A stretch of DNA of 19,284 nt from Cyclobacteriaceae bacterium. GTDB taxonomy: Bacteria; Bacteroidota; Bacteroidia; Cytophagales; Cyclobacteriaceae. How positions within the stretch are numbered: position 1 is the stretch's first letter; the number at the start of each line of letters is the position of its first letter. Below the pieces are notes generated by a model. It did not search any database. It was given only the letters and a program-made list of their open reading frames with translations, and was not told the origin of the DNA. The DNA lies in assembly GCA_029882675.1 (NCBI GenBank), contig JAOUKJ010000012.1:1-19284 (forward strand). The letters run 5' to 3'. A program made the translations under genes and the position numbers. Below, in pieces: positions 7,024 through 14,459 of the stretch.

Positions 7024-7395
7024 TTACTGCTTCCCACTTACGGCCTCCTGCTTATTATCCTTTACTCCTCCAAACACCTCCAGGTTATCCGCGTTAATCT
7101 CCGTGACTTGTCGTGTAGTTCCATTTTTGTCTTCATAACTACGATAAGTGAGTTTGCCTGATACGGCCACTTCATTGCCTTTTTTTAATTTTTTTTCGGC
7201 ACGTTGGGCAAGACCGTTCCAGGCGATAATGGTGTGCCATTGGGTTTCCTGTATCCACTCACCATTTCCATTTTTGTAATTTTCATTGGTGGCCAGTCGA
7301 AATGTGGCCCTTACTTTGCCACTATCAAACTTTTTCACTTCCGGATCACCACCCAGATGACCAATGAGTTGAACTTTGTTTTTAAGATTATTCAT
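7024..7395 (-). CDS. ssb: Single-stranded DNA-binding protein, short form without acidic tail
   Basis: The product is a 123-residue OB-fold SSB that coats single-stranded DNA during replication, repair or recombination. The core is clear: MNNLKNKVQLIGHLGGDPEV at the start, then ATFRLATNENY, the W-containing block ETQWHTIIAWNGLAQ, KGNEVAVSGKLTYRSYEDKNG and TEINADNLEVFG. After the core only about 14 residues remain (VKDNKQEAVSGKQ), with no acidic tip or terminal DDxPF-like motif. In canonical SSBs that tip recruits partner proteins. This makes it more likely an accessory paralogue, with a full-length copy elsewhere; that is inference. It is a single gene, read towards the hairpin at 6971-7004. 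No TAnnTTTG box is visible upstream. Confidence 0.9.
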   Translation of the reverse strand: MNNLKNKVQLIGHLGGDPEVKKFDSGKVRATFRLATNENYKNGNGEWIQETQWHTIIAWNGLAQRAEKKLKKGNEVAVSGKLTYRSYEDKNGTTRQVTEINADNLEVFGGVKDNKQEAVSGKQ

Positions 7396-7579
7396 AGTAA
7401 ATAAATTAAGTAAAAGTTTAATAAATTTAAATATATAATAATAGATGAATAAAAGTAGTTAACGAAAATTATAAAAACAAGAAATAAAATAAAAAATATA
7501 AAAAATATATTATAATAATAAATGCTATTTGATGACTTTGCGTTGTAACTTCATTTAAATAATTGCTGTAACTTGCACC
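7396..7579. promoter_or_regulatory. Very AT-rich divergent intergenic region
   Basis: This 184-base gap separates the divergent ssb and FAD-oxidoreductase genes. It is made almost entirely of A and T between 7396 and 7525, much more extreme than its neighbours. Promoters for both genes must lie here unless they are far upstream, but the best -7 candidates (TGACTTTG 7533-7540 on plus, and TAACTTG just before the ATG) are imperfect. Confidence 0.4.
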
Positions 7580-9100
7580 ATGCAACGCCGGGATTTTATT
7601 AAAACAGCAGCTTTATTGCCTCTACCACTAATTTTAAAATCATGTGGAGAAAGTAAGGGGTCGCTTTCAGGTAAGATTGTTTTAAATTCTGTGGCTGAAA
7701 GTGGCCACCTTCTCTTTAATGCTAAAAAATTCGCTAAGGGACAAGATTGGAATATTGAAACGCTCATTGTTGGTGGAGGTGTAGCAGGGCTATCGGCCGC
7801 ATTTCAATTGTTGAATAAGGATTACCTGGTTGTTGAAATGGCAGATAGGCTGGGTGGCACCTCTTCTTCTCAACACTGGGCAGATCTTAATTTTAGTATG
7901 GGGGCTCATTATGACCTTGAATACCCCGAAACTTTCGGAAAGGAAGTGCTTCATATGCTGGAGCAAATGGGATTGATTTATCATCAACCCTGGAAAAAAT
8001 CATGGACATTTCATGATCGGAGTCAAATTATAGCTCAGCGACAGAAAGAACAATGCTATGAAGCGGGGGTGATGAGACCAGATGTTTTACCTGAGCAGTT
8101 AAAAAATGAGAAATTTAGTGATTTAATGATGTCCTGGGTAAGTAAAATGCCCATGCCTACGCGGATTATTGATGCTTCGTATCATTTTCTTAATCATCAG
8201 ACATTTAAAGATTACCTTGTTGAGCAAATCAATCCGGATCCTTCATTTTTTAGATATATTGATCATTTGATGCGTGATGACTACGGTGGAGCAACTCATG
8301 AGGTTTCTGCCTTGGCGGGTATACATTATTTTTCTTGCCGGCCTTATTTTGATCAGGTTGTCGATTTGTTTTCTCCAATGCAGGGAAATGCATATTTTGT
8401 TGAAAAAATCGCTTCCTTTCTCAATAGAAATCGGATAATGACACAGCAAATGGTTGCTTCAATAGCGAACAAGAATAGTTATTTTGAGGTGACATTAATT
8501 GATCTTGAAAAGCAATCCAAGCGTATAGTAAGGGCAGGAAATATAGTATATGCTGGCCAGAAAAATGCCTTAAAATATGTTTATCCGGATGATTATCCGC
8601 TCTTTAAAGATAATAAATATGCCCCATGGCTGGTCATCAGTTTTGTGATAAAGGATAGGGGTGACCTTTCTGTATTCACACAGCCATTCTGGCAAAATGA
8701 AATGATAACCGACGATCCCACCTTTCTTGGATTTACAGATTCATTTGCCCAGCAACGTAAAAAATCACCTTATAGGGTCTTTACCGCCTATTATTGTCTG
8801 CCTGCATCATCGCGTGAGGATCTGATAAACCTCCCAGCAACGAAAGAAGTTATTGCTGAGAAAACATTGAATTATCTTGAGGAATATCTTGATACGGGTA
8901 TCAGGGATTCTATTGAAAAAATTTACATCAGACCTTTAGGACACGCCATGCCAATACCTGAACCAGGATATCTTTTTAATGATAAAAATAAATACAGGTC
9001 GAATGAGCGCATGGTGTATGCCGGTGTTGATAATGCCCGCCTTCCTTTGTTTTTTGAAGCTGTGGATTCTGGTATCATGGCGGCGCAACATCTTTTTTGA
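7580..9100 (+). CDS. Tat-exported, probably lipid-anchored FAD-dependent oxidoreductase (amine-oxidase-like)
   Basis: This is a 506-residue flavoprotein. The N-terminus MQRRDFIKTAALLPLPLILKSC combines a twin-arginine motif (RRDFIK) with a hydrophobic stretch and a lipobox-like LKSC ending at Cys22. It is therefore likely exported folded with its cofactor and then lipidated. The FAD-binding Rossmann fold is plain: TLIVGGGVAGLSAAFQLL with GxGxxG at 65-70, acidic Glu86 at the end of strand 2, and DRLGGTSSS (89-97). The C-terminus has the second FAD contact of the amine oxidase/protoporphyrinogen-oxidase-like group (RMVYAGVDNARLPLFFEAVDSGIMAA). The substrate is unknown; GTSS and the closing motif fit the NAD(P)-binding/amine-oxidase superfamily. 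The stop lies 7 bases from the convergent cls stop, with no terminator between. Confidence 0.85.
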   Translation: MQRRDFIKTAALLPLPLILKSCGESKGSLSGKIVLNSVAESGHLLFNAKKFAKGQDWNIETLIVGGGVAGLSAAFQLLNKDYLVVEMADRLGGTSSSQHWADLNFSMGAHYDLEYPETFGKEVLHMLEQMGLIYHQPWKKSWTFHDRSQIIAQRQKEQCYEAGVMRPDVLPEQLKNEKFSDLMMSWVSKMPMPTRIIDASYHFLNHQTFKDYLVEQINPDPSFFRYIDHLMRDDYGGATHEVSALAGIHYFSCRPYFDQVVDLFSPMQGNAYFVEKIASFLNRNRIMTQQMVASIANKNSYFEVTLIDLEKQSKRIVRAGNIVYAGQKNALKYVYPDDYPLFKDNKYAPWLVISFVIKDRGDLSVFTQPFWQNEMITDDPTFLGFTDSFAQQRKKSPYRVFTAYYCLPASSREDLINLPATKEVIAEKTLNYLEEYLDTGIRDSIEKIYIRPLGHAMPIPEPGYLFNDKNKYRSNERMVYAGVDNARLPLFFEAVDSGIMAAQHLF

Positions 9101-9107
9101 TTCCTTT

Positions 9108-10559
9108 TTACATTAACGGGGCAAACAAACGGAAGATCGATTCCTTTACTTTTGTAAAACGGCTTCTTTTTTTCCATTCCGAAAGATTAAGCTGGCTGCA
9201 GCTCTGCAAATCAACCTGAAACTGGTTCACCAGTTTTTTATTAATGAGACGGTCGTAAATAATTGCATTTACCTCCATATTTTGTTCAAAGCTTCTAAAA
9301 TCCATATTGGCTGTTCCAATAGTTGAAAGGATGCCATCCACCATAAGTAATTTTGCGTGTATAAAGCCTCTTTTATACCGGTAAAGCTTTACGCCGGCCT
9401 CCAGTAATTCCTCGAAATAGGACTGTGAGCTATATTGTACAATTTTACTGTCACTGATGCCCGGAAGAATGATACTTACATCCACTCCACTCATCGCGGC
9501 AGTTAACAGCGCTGTTAACACACTTTCGTTAGGGATGAAGTATGGAGAGACGATGTGGATGGAAGTGTGAGCAGAACATATAGCCGCAAAATAGGCCTTC
9601 ATTATGCCGCGGTAATCGGTGTCAGGCCCACTGGCTAATACTTGAATGTAGCACTCTTCTGATATTAAATAATCAGGAAAATACCGATTTTCATGTTTTA
9701 TCTGTTCATCAGTGAGGAAGTACCAGTCAGTAAGGAATATCAACTGCAGATCGTTTACAGCATCTCCATCCAATTGTAAATGGGTATCCCGCCATGGAAT
9801 ATTCAGGACAGGATCACTTTCAATATACTTGTCTGCAATATTTATGCCCCCCAGAAAACCGGTTTTACCATCTACGATTAATATTTTCCGATGGTTTCGA
9901 TAGTTTACTTTACTCGTTAACATGGGAAATTTTACGGGCCGGAATGGAGCAGTTTTTACGCCTCCTTCCTCCATTTTTCTTAAGAGCTCACTACTTAAAG
10001 ACCAGCTGCCTACTTTGTCGTATATAAAACGAACCTTAACCCCTTCTTTTATTTTCTTTAAAAGCAATTCGACCAGGCGGTTTGCAATTCTTCCATCTTC
10101 AAAAATATAGTACTCCAGGTGAATATGATCCCGGGCTTTTTCAATAGATTGAAATATTGTATCATATGTTTCTTTACCATCTGTGAGGACACGAGCAATG
10201 TTCCTCTTGCTTAACCGGGATTTGCCGTTGCCAAGTAATAATAGTATGATGTTTATTTTTTTTCTGACATCGCTGGTTAGGGATGAATCATGTACACTCA
10301 AATCGAGTGATTGTTCTTTTACTATCCGTGAAATGCGTTTAAAATCAAGCTTTTTCTTTCCTTCAAAGAGCTTTTCTTTTCTAAAATTGTGTCCAAAATA
10401 AAAATAAAAGATTAACCCGGCTACTGGTAAAAACAAAAGTACAAGAATCCAGGAAAGTGTCTTTAAAGGAGGTCTGTTGTCTAAGATGACATAAACAACC
10501 ATCATAACCATAAACAAATAGTAAATGAGAACAACGATATCAAATAGACTTATAACCAT
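9108..10559 (-). CDS. cls: Cardiolipin synthase (phospholipase D family)
   Basis: This membrane enzyme condenses two phosphatidylglycerol molecules into cardiolipin. The 483 residues fit bacterial Cls. Two N-terminal membrane helices (about residues 4-26 and 35-56) are followed by a soluble part with two HKD motifs: HRKILIVDGKTGFLGG (H223, K225, D230) and HAKLLMVDGILSTIGTANMD (H401, K403, D408). Between them lie the conserved blocks GVKVRFIYDKVGS and IPWRDTHLQLDGDAV. The ATG at 10559 gives the full first helix. It is transcribed towards the FAD-oxidoreductase gene and away from the PTPS-family gene, in a 200-base divergent gap that holds a 16-base palindrome (10581-10596). Confidence 0.95.
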   Translation of the reverse strand: MVISLFDIVVLIYYLFMVMMVVYVILDNRPPLKTLSWILVLLFLPVAGLIFYFYFGHNFRKEKLFEGKKKLDFKRISRIVKEQSLDLSVHDSSLTSDVRKKINIILLLLGNGKSRLSKRNIARVLTDGKETYDTIFQSIEKARDHIHLEYYIFEDGRIANRLVELLLKKIKEGVKVRFIYDKVGSWSLSSELLRKMEEGGVKTAPFRPVKFPMLTSKVNYRNHRKILIVDGKTGFLGGINIADKYIESDPVLNIPWRDTHLQLDGDAVNDLQLIFLTDWYFLTDEQIKHENRYFPDYLISEECYIQVLASGPDTDYRGIMKAYFAAICSAHTSIHIVSPYFIPNESVLTALLTAAMSGVDVSIILPGISDSKIVQYSSQSYFEELLEAGVKLYRYKRGFIHAKLLMVDGILSTIGTANMDFRSFEQNMEVNAIIYDRLINKKLVNQFQVDLQSCSQLNLSEWKKRSRFTKVKESIFRLFAPLM

Positions 10560-10580
10560 TTTTTAAAAGAATGAACGAGC

Positions 10581-10596
10581 TTTATATCGATATAAA
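10581..10596. promoter_or_regulatory. Perfect 16-base palindrome upstream of cls
   Basis: TTTATATCGATATAAA is identical to its reverse complement. It lies 22 bases before the cls ATG in the divergent gap. It could be an operator for a dimeric regulator; AT-rich composition makes a chance palindrome more likely than usual. A second, weaker inverted repeat (ATAATATT 10635-10642, AATATTAT 10653-10660) lies further upstream. Confidence 0.35.
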
Positions 10597-10755
10597 CAAA
10601 CGGATCATCTATAGTTCATGGGTTTTCTTGGTGTATAATATTAATAAAAAAAAATATTATTGACTTCACTTATGTGATTTTTTAATTGAACGCTTTATCT
10701 CAGTATAGAACGCGAACTTGGACAGGTTATGTATGGAAGCCTAATGTCTACTTTG

Positions 10756-10763
10756 TATATTTG
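10756..10763 (+). promoter_or_regulatory. Promoter -7 element for the PTPS-family gene and lpxB
   Basis: TATATTTG matches TAnnTTTG exactly and lies 17 bases before the ATG at 10781, implying a very short leader. The -33 position at 20-base spacing (10733-10735) reads ATG rather than TTG. Confidence 0.6.
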
Positions 10764-10780
10764 CAGCCAAATTGATAAAT

Positions 10781-11215
10781 ATGAAAGCATTAGTTTATAT
10801 AAGTCGCCTTGAGCACTTCAATGCAGCACATAAGCTCTATAACACAGCCTGGTCCAAAGATAAAAATATAGAAATCTTCGGAAAATGTGCAAATGAAAAC
10901 TGGCATGGTCATAACTTTGAGTTGACAGTTACCGTAAAGGGTGCGCCGGATCCTGAAACTGGATTTGTCGTGGATTTTAAAAAGTTAGGTATGCTGATCA
11001 GGGAAGAAGTCATTGAAAAAGTGGATCATAAAAACCTAAATGTTGATGTGGATTTTTTGGTAGGTAAAATGGCTACATGCGAAGTCTTTGCCGTGGAAAT
11101 TTGGAAAATACTTGAAGAAAAATTGGCGAAGTCAAATGAGTCCTGCCGCCTTCACTGCATCAAATTGGTTGAAACGCCGGGTAATTATGCTGAATATTAT
11201 GGCGAAAGCATATAA
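10781..11215 (+). CDS. 6-pyruvoyl-tetrahydropterin synthase / QueD family enzyme
   Basis: This is a 144-residue tunnelling-fold enzyme that converts dihydroneopterin triphosphate to either 6-carboxy-tetrahydropterin (queuosine route) or 6-pyruvoyl-tetrahydropterin (pterin cofactor route). Zinc ligands are visible as His17 (FNAAHKLY) and His42/His44 (HGHN). The catalytic cysteine is Cys36, followed by five residues before HGH (C-x5-HGH), then the DH pair at 82-83 (VDHKNLN) and the terminal Glu131 in ETPGNYAEYYGE. The C-x5-HGH spacing is that of animal-type PTPS rather than the C-x3-HGH of classical QueD, so the product assignment is open. ATG 10781 is preferred over the in-frame TTG at 10772 because it suits the promoter at 10756 and the family start. 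lpxB follows after 15 bases. Confidence 0.88.
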   Translation: MKALVYISRLEHFNAAHKLYNTAWSKDKNIEIFGKCANENWHGHNFELTVTVKGAPDPETGFVVDFKKLGMLIREEVIEKVDHKNLNVDVDFLVGKMATCEVFAVEIWKILEEKLAKSNESCRLHCIKLVETPGNYAEYYGESI

Positions 11216-11230
11216 CGGAATACCTGTACT

Positions 11231-12352
11231 GTGAAATACTACTTGATCGCAGGGGAGAAATCAGGTGATATGCATGCGGGAAACCTCATCAGGTCTCTGG
11301 CAGCCAAAGATACTTCTGCCCGGTTTAGAGGTTTTGGTGGGGATGATATGGCCTTGGCAGGGTGTTCGATAACAAGTCACTATCAACACTTTTCCATTAT
11401 GGGATTTGTCGAAGTCTTGTTCAGCTTGTTTAAAATAAAGCGATATCTCAAATTATGTAAGCAGGATATTGACCATTACAAACCGGATGTTGTAATTCTT
11501 GTAGATTTTGCTGGATTTAATATGCGAATCGCTAAATATGCCAGAGCCAATGGTTACCGGGTCTTCTATTATATCTCACCTAAAGTATGGGCATGGAATA
11601 CGGGCCGGGCACTCAAATTAAAGCAATTCGTTGACAAAATGTTTGTTATTCTCCCCTTCGAAAAGAACTTTTTTAAGTCTTTTGACTGGGAAGTTGATTA
11701 TGTGGGTAACCCTGTGCGCGATGCGATCACTGGGTTTAAGATTAATCCCCTTTTTGCTCAACACCCAAAACTCTCAAAAGTAACAGGACCTAAAGTTGCA
11801 TTATTGCCGGGCAGTCGGATACAAGAATTAAAGCATATCATCCCACTGCTAGAACGTATCATTGCCCGGTTTTCAGATGCACATTTCATGCTTGCGGCGA
11901 TTGATGAAGTCCCCAAGGATCTGTATAGAACCCTGGAACAATATAGAAATGTGAGTATTTATTATGGTGAGACCTATGATGTCCTGAATAATGCCGATGC
12001 AGCGGTTGTTACTTCAGGGACTGCTACGTTGGAAACAGCATTTTGGAACGTTCCTCAAGTCGTAATTTATAAGGCAAATCCCATCTCCTACGCTATTGGA
12101 AAAAGGTTAATCAAGGTGAAATACATTTCCCTGGTCAACTTAATTGCAGGTGAAGAAGTAGTGAAAGAATTGATTCAGAACGAGCTCACTGAAATTAATC
12201 TGAGTACAGCATTGAATTTGTTGTTGTCTGAAAAAGATTACCGCGATAAAATTAAAGCGGGTTATCGCAAAGTAGAAGAGTTAATTGGGCCGGAAAATGC
12301 TTCCCGTAAAACCGCTGAACTTATGGTGGATTACCTTAGGCGTTACGCGTAA
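11231..12352 (+). CDS. lpxB: Lipid-A-disaccharide synthase
   Basis: LpxB is the GT19 glycosyltransferase that joins UDP-2,3-diacylglucosamine and lipid X into the lipid A disaccharide at the inner membrane. The 373 residues are of usual length. Motifs: KYYLIAGEKSGDMHAGNLI at the start (GExSGD), the VDFAGFN block with Asp92 at the catalytic-type position, YYISPKVWAW, VGNPVRD, LLPGSRIQEL with Arg196, and VVTSGTATLETAF for nucleotide-sugar binding. It starts with GTG: the preceding in-frame codons run back only five codons to the stop of the upstream gene, and none is ATG. It forms a unit with the PTPS-family gene, probably read from the promoter at 10756. Its presence shows a Gram-negative envelope with lipid A. 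Confidence 0.96.
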   Translation: MKYYLIAGEKSGDMHAGNLIRSLAAKDTSARFRGFGGDDMALAGCSITSHYQHFSIMGFVEVLFSLFKIKRYLKLCKQDIDHYKPDVVILVDFAGFNMRIAKYARANGYRVFYYISPKVWAWNTGRALKLKQFVDKMFVILPFEKNFFKSFDWEVDYVGNPVRDAITGFKINPLFAQHPKLSKVTGPKVALLPGSRIQELKHIIPLLERIIARFSDAHFMLAAIDEVPKDLYRTLEQYRNVSIYYGETYDVLNNADAAVVTSGTATLETAFWNVPQVVIYKANPISYAIGKRLIKVKYISLVNLIAGEEVVKELIQNELTEINLSTALNLLLSEKDYRDKIKAGYRKVEELIGPENASRKTAELMVDYLRRYA

Positions 12353-12490
12353 TTTGTTAATTGTACGAGGATTTTCAGATAGTATAACACTCCCTTCGTC
12401 AAAACATTTTTACCGCTGATGTCCGGTTTATGATATGCCTTCCATCTAAATATTTTCACCTCAACGCAATGATTCGTTGAAAATTGAATA

Positions 12491-13723
12491 TTAGGCTACT
12501 TTTAACTTCCTGTATTTAGACTTGCTGAATTTCTCTTCGGCATATGCCCGGTTGATGATTAACTTCTTCTTGCCTTCTTGTGAGGGTAGCTCAAACATTG
12601 CATCGTTGATGATAGCTTCACAGATGGAACGTAATCCACGGGCACCGAGCTTATATTCCATTGCTTTTTCTACAATGAAATCAAGTGCTCCGGCTTTAAA
12701 GTCAACTTCAACGCCCTCCATGGTGAATAACTTTTTATATTGTTTTACCAGGGCATTTTTTGGCTTGATGAGTATTTCCTTCAATGCTGTTTCGGAGAGC
12801 GGATCCAGATGTGATAACACAGGCAACCGGCCTATGAGTTCGGGAATAAGACCAAAACTTTTTAAATCTTGTGCTGTAATATATTGAAGCAGATTTTCAT
12901 GATCAATATGGTCAACATCGCTAACTTCAGAAGAGAAGCCCAGAGGCCGCGTGTTGAGCCTGTTGCCAATTGCCCTTGTGATGCCATCAAAAGCACCACC
13001 ACATATGAATAAAATATTTTCGGTGTTCACCGTTATCATTTTCTGATCCGGGTGTTTTCTACCCCCCTGGGGTGGTACATTTACAGATGTTCCTTCCAGT
13101 AATTTAAGTAATGCTTGCTGTACACCTTCTCCACTTACATCACGAGTGATGGAGGGATTGTCAGATTTTCTTGCAATTTTGTCTATTTCATCAATGTATA
13201 CAATACCTCTTTCTGCAGCGTGAACATCATAATCAGCCGCTTGCAACAACCGGGTAAGTATACTTTCAACATCTTCGCCAACATATCCTGCTTCTGTGAG
13301 CACGGTTGCGTCAGCGATGCAGAAAGGAACCTGAAGAATACGGGCAAGTGTTCGTGCAAGGTAGGTTTTTCCGGTGCCTGTTTCTCCGACCATGATGATA
13401 TTTGATTTCTCAATAGTCACATCATCATCCTCTTCATTAGGCTGCATTAATCGTTTATAATGGTTATAAACTGCAACGGAGATGATTTTTTTCGCAATGT
13501 CCTGACCAATGACATATTCATCGAGAAATAATTTCATGTCTTTAGGTTTGATCAGATTGAATTTCGGTAATCCACCCTCTTCACCTTTAGTTTTTTTATC
13601 TTCCTGTAAGATCTGATAAGCCTGGGTTATACATTTATCACAAATATGTGCATGAATACCCGAGATCATCAACTCGACATCCTTTTTATTTCTTCCGCAG
13701 AATGAACATGTTACTTCAGCCAT
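12491..13723 (-). CDS. clpX: ATP-dependent Clp protease, ATP-binding subunit ClpX
   Basis: ClpX is the AAA+ unfoldase that recognises tagged substrates and feeds them to ClpP. The 410 residues match the family. An N-terminal zinc-binding domain carries C6, C9, C28 and C31 (CSFCG, CDKC). The AAA+ module has Walker A GETGTGKT (113-120), pore loop GYVGED (146-151), Walker B VYIDEID (175-181), the RKH loop (222-224), the LGF docking tripeptide (261-263, equivalent to IGF), the arginine-finger region ELIGRLPV, and sensor 2 LGARGLRS. The gene lies 3 bases after clpP, so the pair is co-transcribed. No convincing terminator is seen in the 138 bases between it and convergent lpxB; only a weak CAACG/CGTTG pair occurs near 12463-12480. 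Confidence 0.98.
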   Translation of the reverse strand: MAEVTCSFCGRNKKDVELMISGIHAHICDKCITQAYQILQEDKKTKGEEGGLPKFNLIKPKDMKLFLDEYVIGQDIAKKIISVAVYNHYKRLMQPNEEDDDVTIEKSNIIMVGETGTGKTYLARTLARILQVPFCIADATVLTEAGYVGEDVESILTRLLQAADYDVHAAERGIVYIDEIDKIARKSDNPSITRDVSGEGVQQALLKLLEGTSVNVPPQGGRKHPDQKMITVNTENILFICGGAFDGITRAIGNRLNTRPLGFSSEVSDVDHIDHENLLQYITAQDLKSFGLIPELIGRLPVLSHLDPLSETALKEILIKPKNALVKQYKKLFTMEGVEVDFKAGALDFIVEKAMEYKLGARGLRSICEAIINDAMFELPSQEGKKKLIINRAYAEEKFSKSKYRKLKVA

Positions 13724-13726
13724 AAC

Positions 13727-14401
13727 TTATTTTGCTTTTTTCTCAAGGACTTCATCAATAAGTCCGTATTTTTTGGCCTCTGCTGCGCGCATCCAGTAAT
13801 CGCGATCAGAATCAGCTTCTATCTTTTTATACGTTTGGCCACTTTGTTTGGCTAAAATATCGTAGAGATCTTTTTTCACTTCAAGAGTTTGCCTTAATGA
13901 TATTTCCATATCAGAGGCTTGCCCTTGCATTGAGCTCATGGGTTGATGTATCATGATTCTTGAATGAGGCAAGCCTGCTCGTTTACCGGGACTTCCGGCC
14001 GCGAGTAAAACTGCTGCCATTGAAGCAGCCAGGCCAGTGCATATAGTGGCAACCTCAGGATTCACGTACTGCATAGTGTCATATATACCAAGTCCGGCAT
14101 ACACTGATCCCCCCGGACTATTGATATACATAATGATATCTTTTTTCGCATCGGCAGATTCGAGAAAGAGCAACTGGGCTGTGATGATGTTGGCAATAGC
14201 GTCATCCACAGGTAGTCCGAGAAAAATGATCCGGTCAGAAATGAGTCTTGAAAAGACATCGATTTCCCGAAAATTACCAGGGCGTTCTTCTATTACTGAC
14301 CTTGTCATATTTTGTATGTGCCCGGTGTACCCGTCAAAGACTGAGCCACTAATGCCCTGTCCTTTTACAGCAAACTTTCTGAATTCGTCTTTGTTTATCA
14401 T
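13727..14401 (-). CDS. clpP: ATP-dependent Clp protease, proteolytic subunit ClpP
   Basis: ClpP is the serine protease that forms the double-heptamer degradation chamber. The 224-residue product includes an N-terminal extension of about 25 residues before the conserved core, which may be removed on maturation. The catalytic triad is readable: Ser127 in TGLAASMAAVLLAAG, His152 in SRIMIHQPMSS and Asp201 in DSDRDYWM, with the same spacing as E. coli (25 and 49 residues). Other conserved blocks are IDVFSRLISDRIIFLG and YINSPGGSVYAGLGIYDTM. It lies 58 bases after tig and 3 bases before clpX. No promoter box is visible in the tig-clpP gap, so the three genes are likely one operon. The long ORF on the opposite strand at 14037-14450 is a shadow. 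Confidence 0.98.
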   Translation of the reverse strand: MINKDEFRKFAVKGQGISGSVFDGYTGHIQNMTRSVIEERPGNFREIDVFSRLISDRIIFLGLPVDDAIANIITAQLLFLESADAKKDIIMYINSPGGSVYAGLGIYDTMQYVNPEVATICTGLAASMAAVLLAAGSPGKRAGLPHSRIMIHQPMSSMQGQASDMEISLRQTLEVKKDLYDILAKQSGQTYKKIEADSDRDYWMRAAEAKKYGLIDEVLEKKAK

Positions 14402-14459
14402 TTTGTTTGTCTTGAATTACTTTTTCAATATTAATAAGAAATCAGTATAAATAAACAAT

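Noticed and set aside
10772..10780. TTG start nine bases upstream for the PTPS-family gene
   Set aside because: The predicted transcript from the box at 10756 starts almost on top of it, and ATG at 10781 suits the family N-terminus.
12463..12480. CAACG/CGTTG inverted repeat between lpxB and clpX as a terminator
   Set aside because: The stem is only 5 bp and there is no proper T-run in either direction.
14037..14450. Plus-strand frame of 137 codons opposite clpP
   Set aside because: It is a shadow of the strongly conserved clpP coding sequence; its composition follows the complementary codons.
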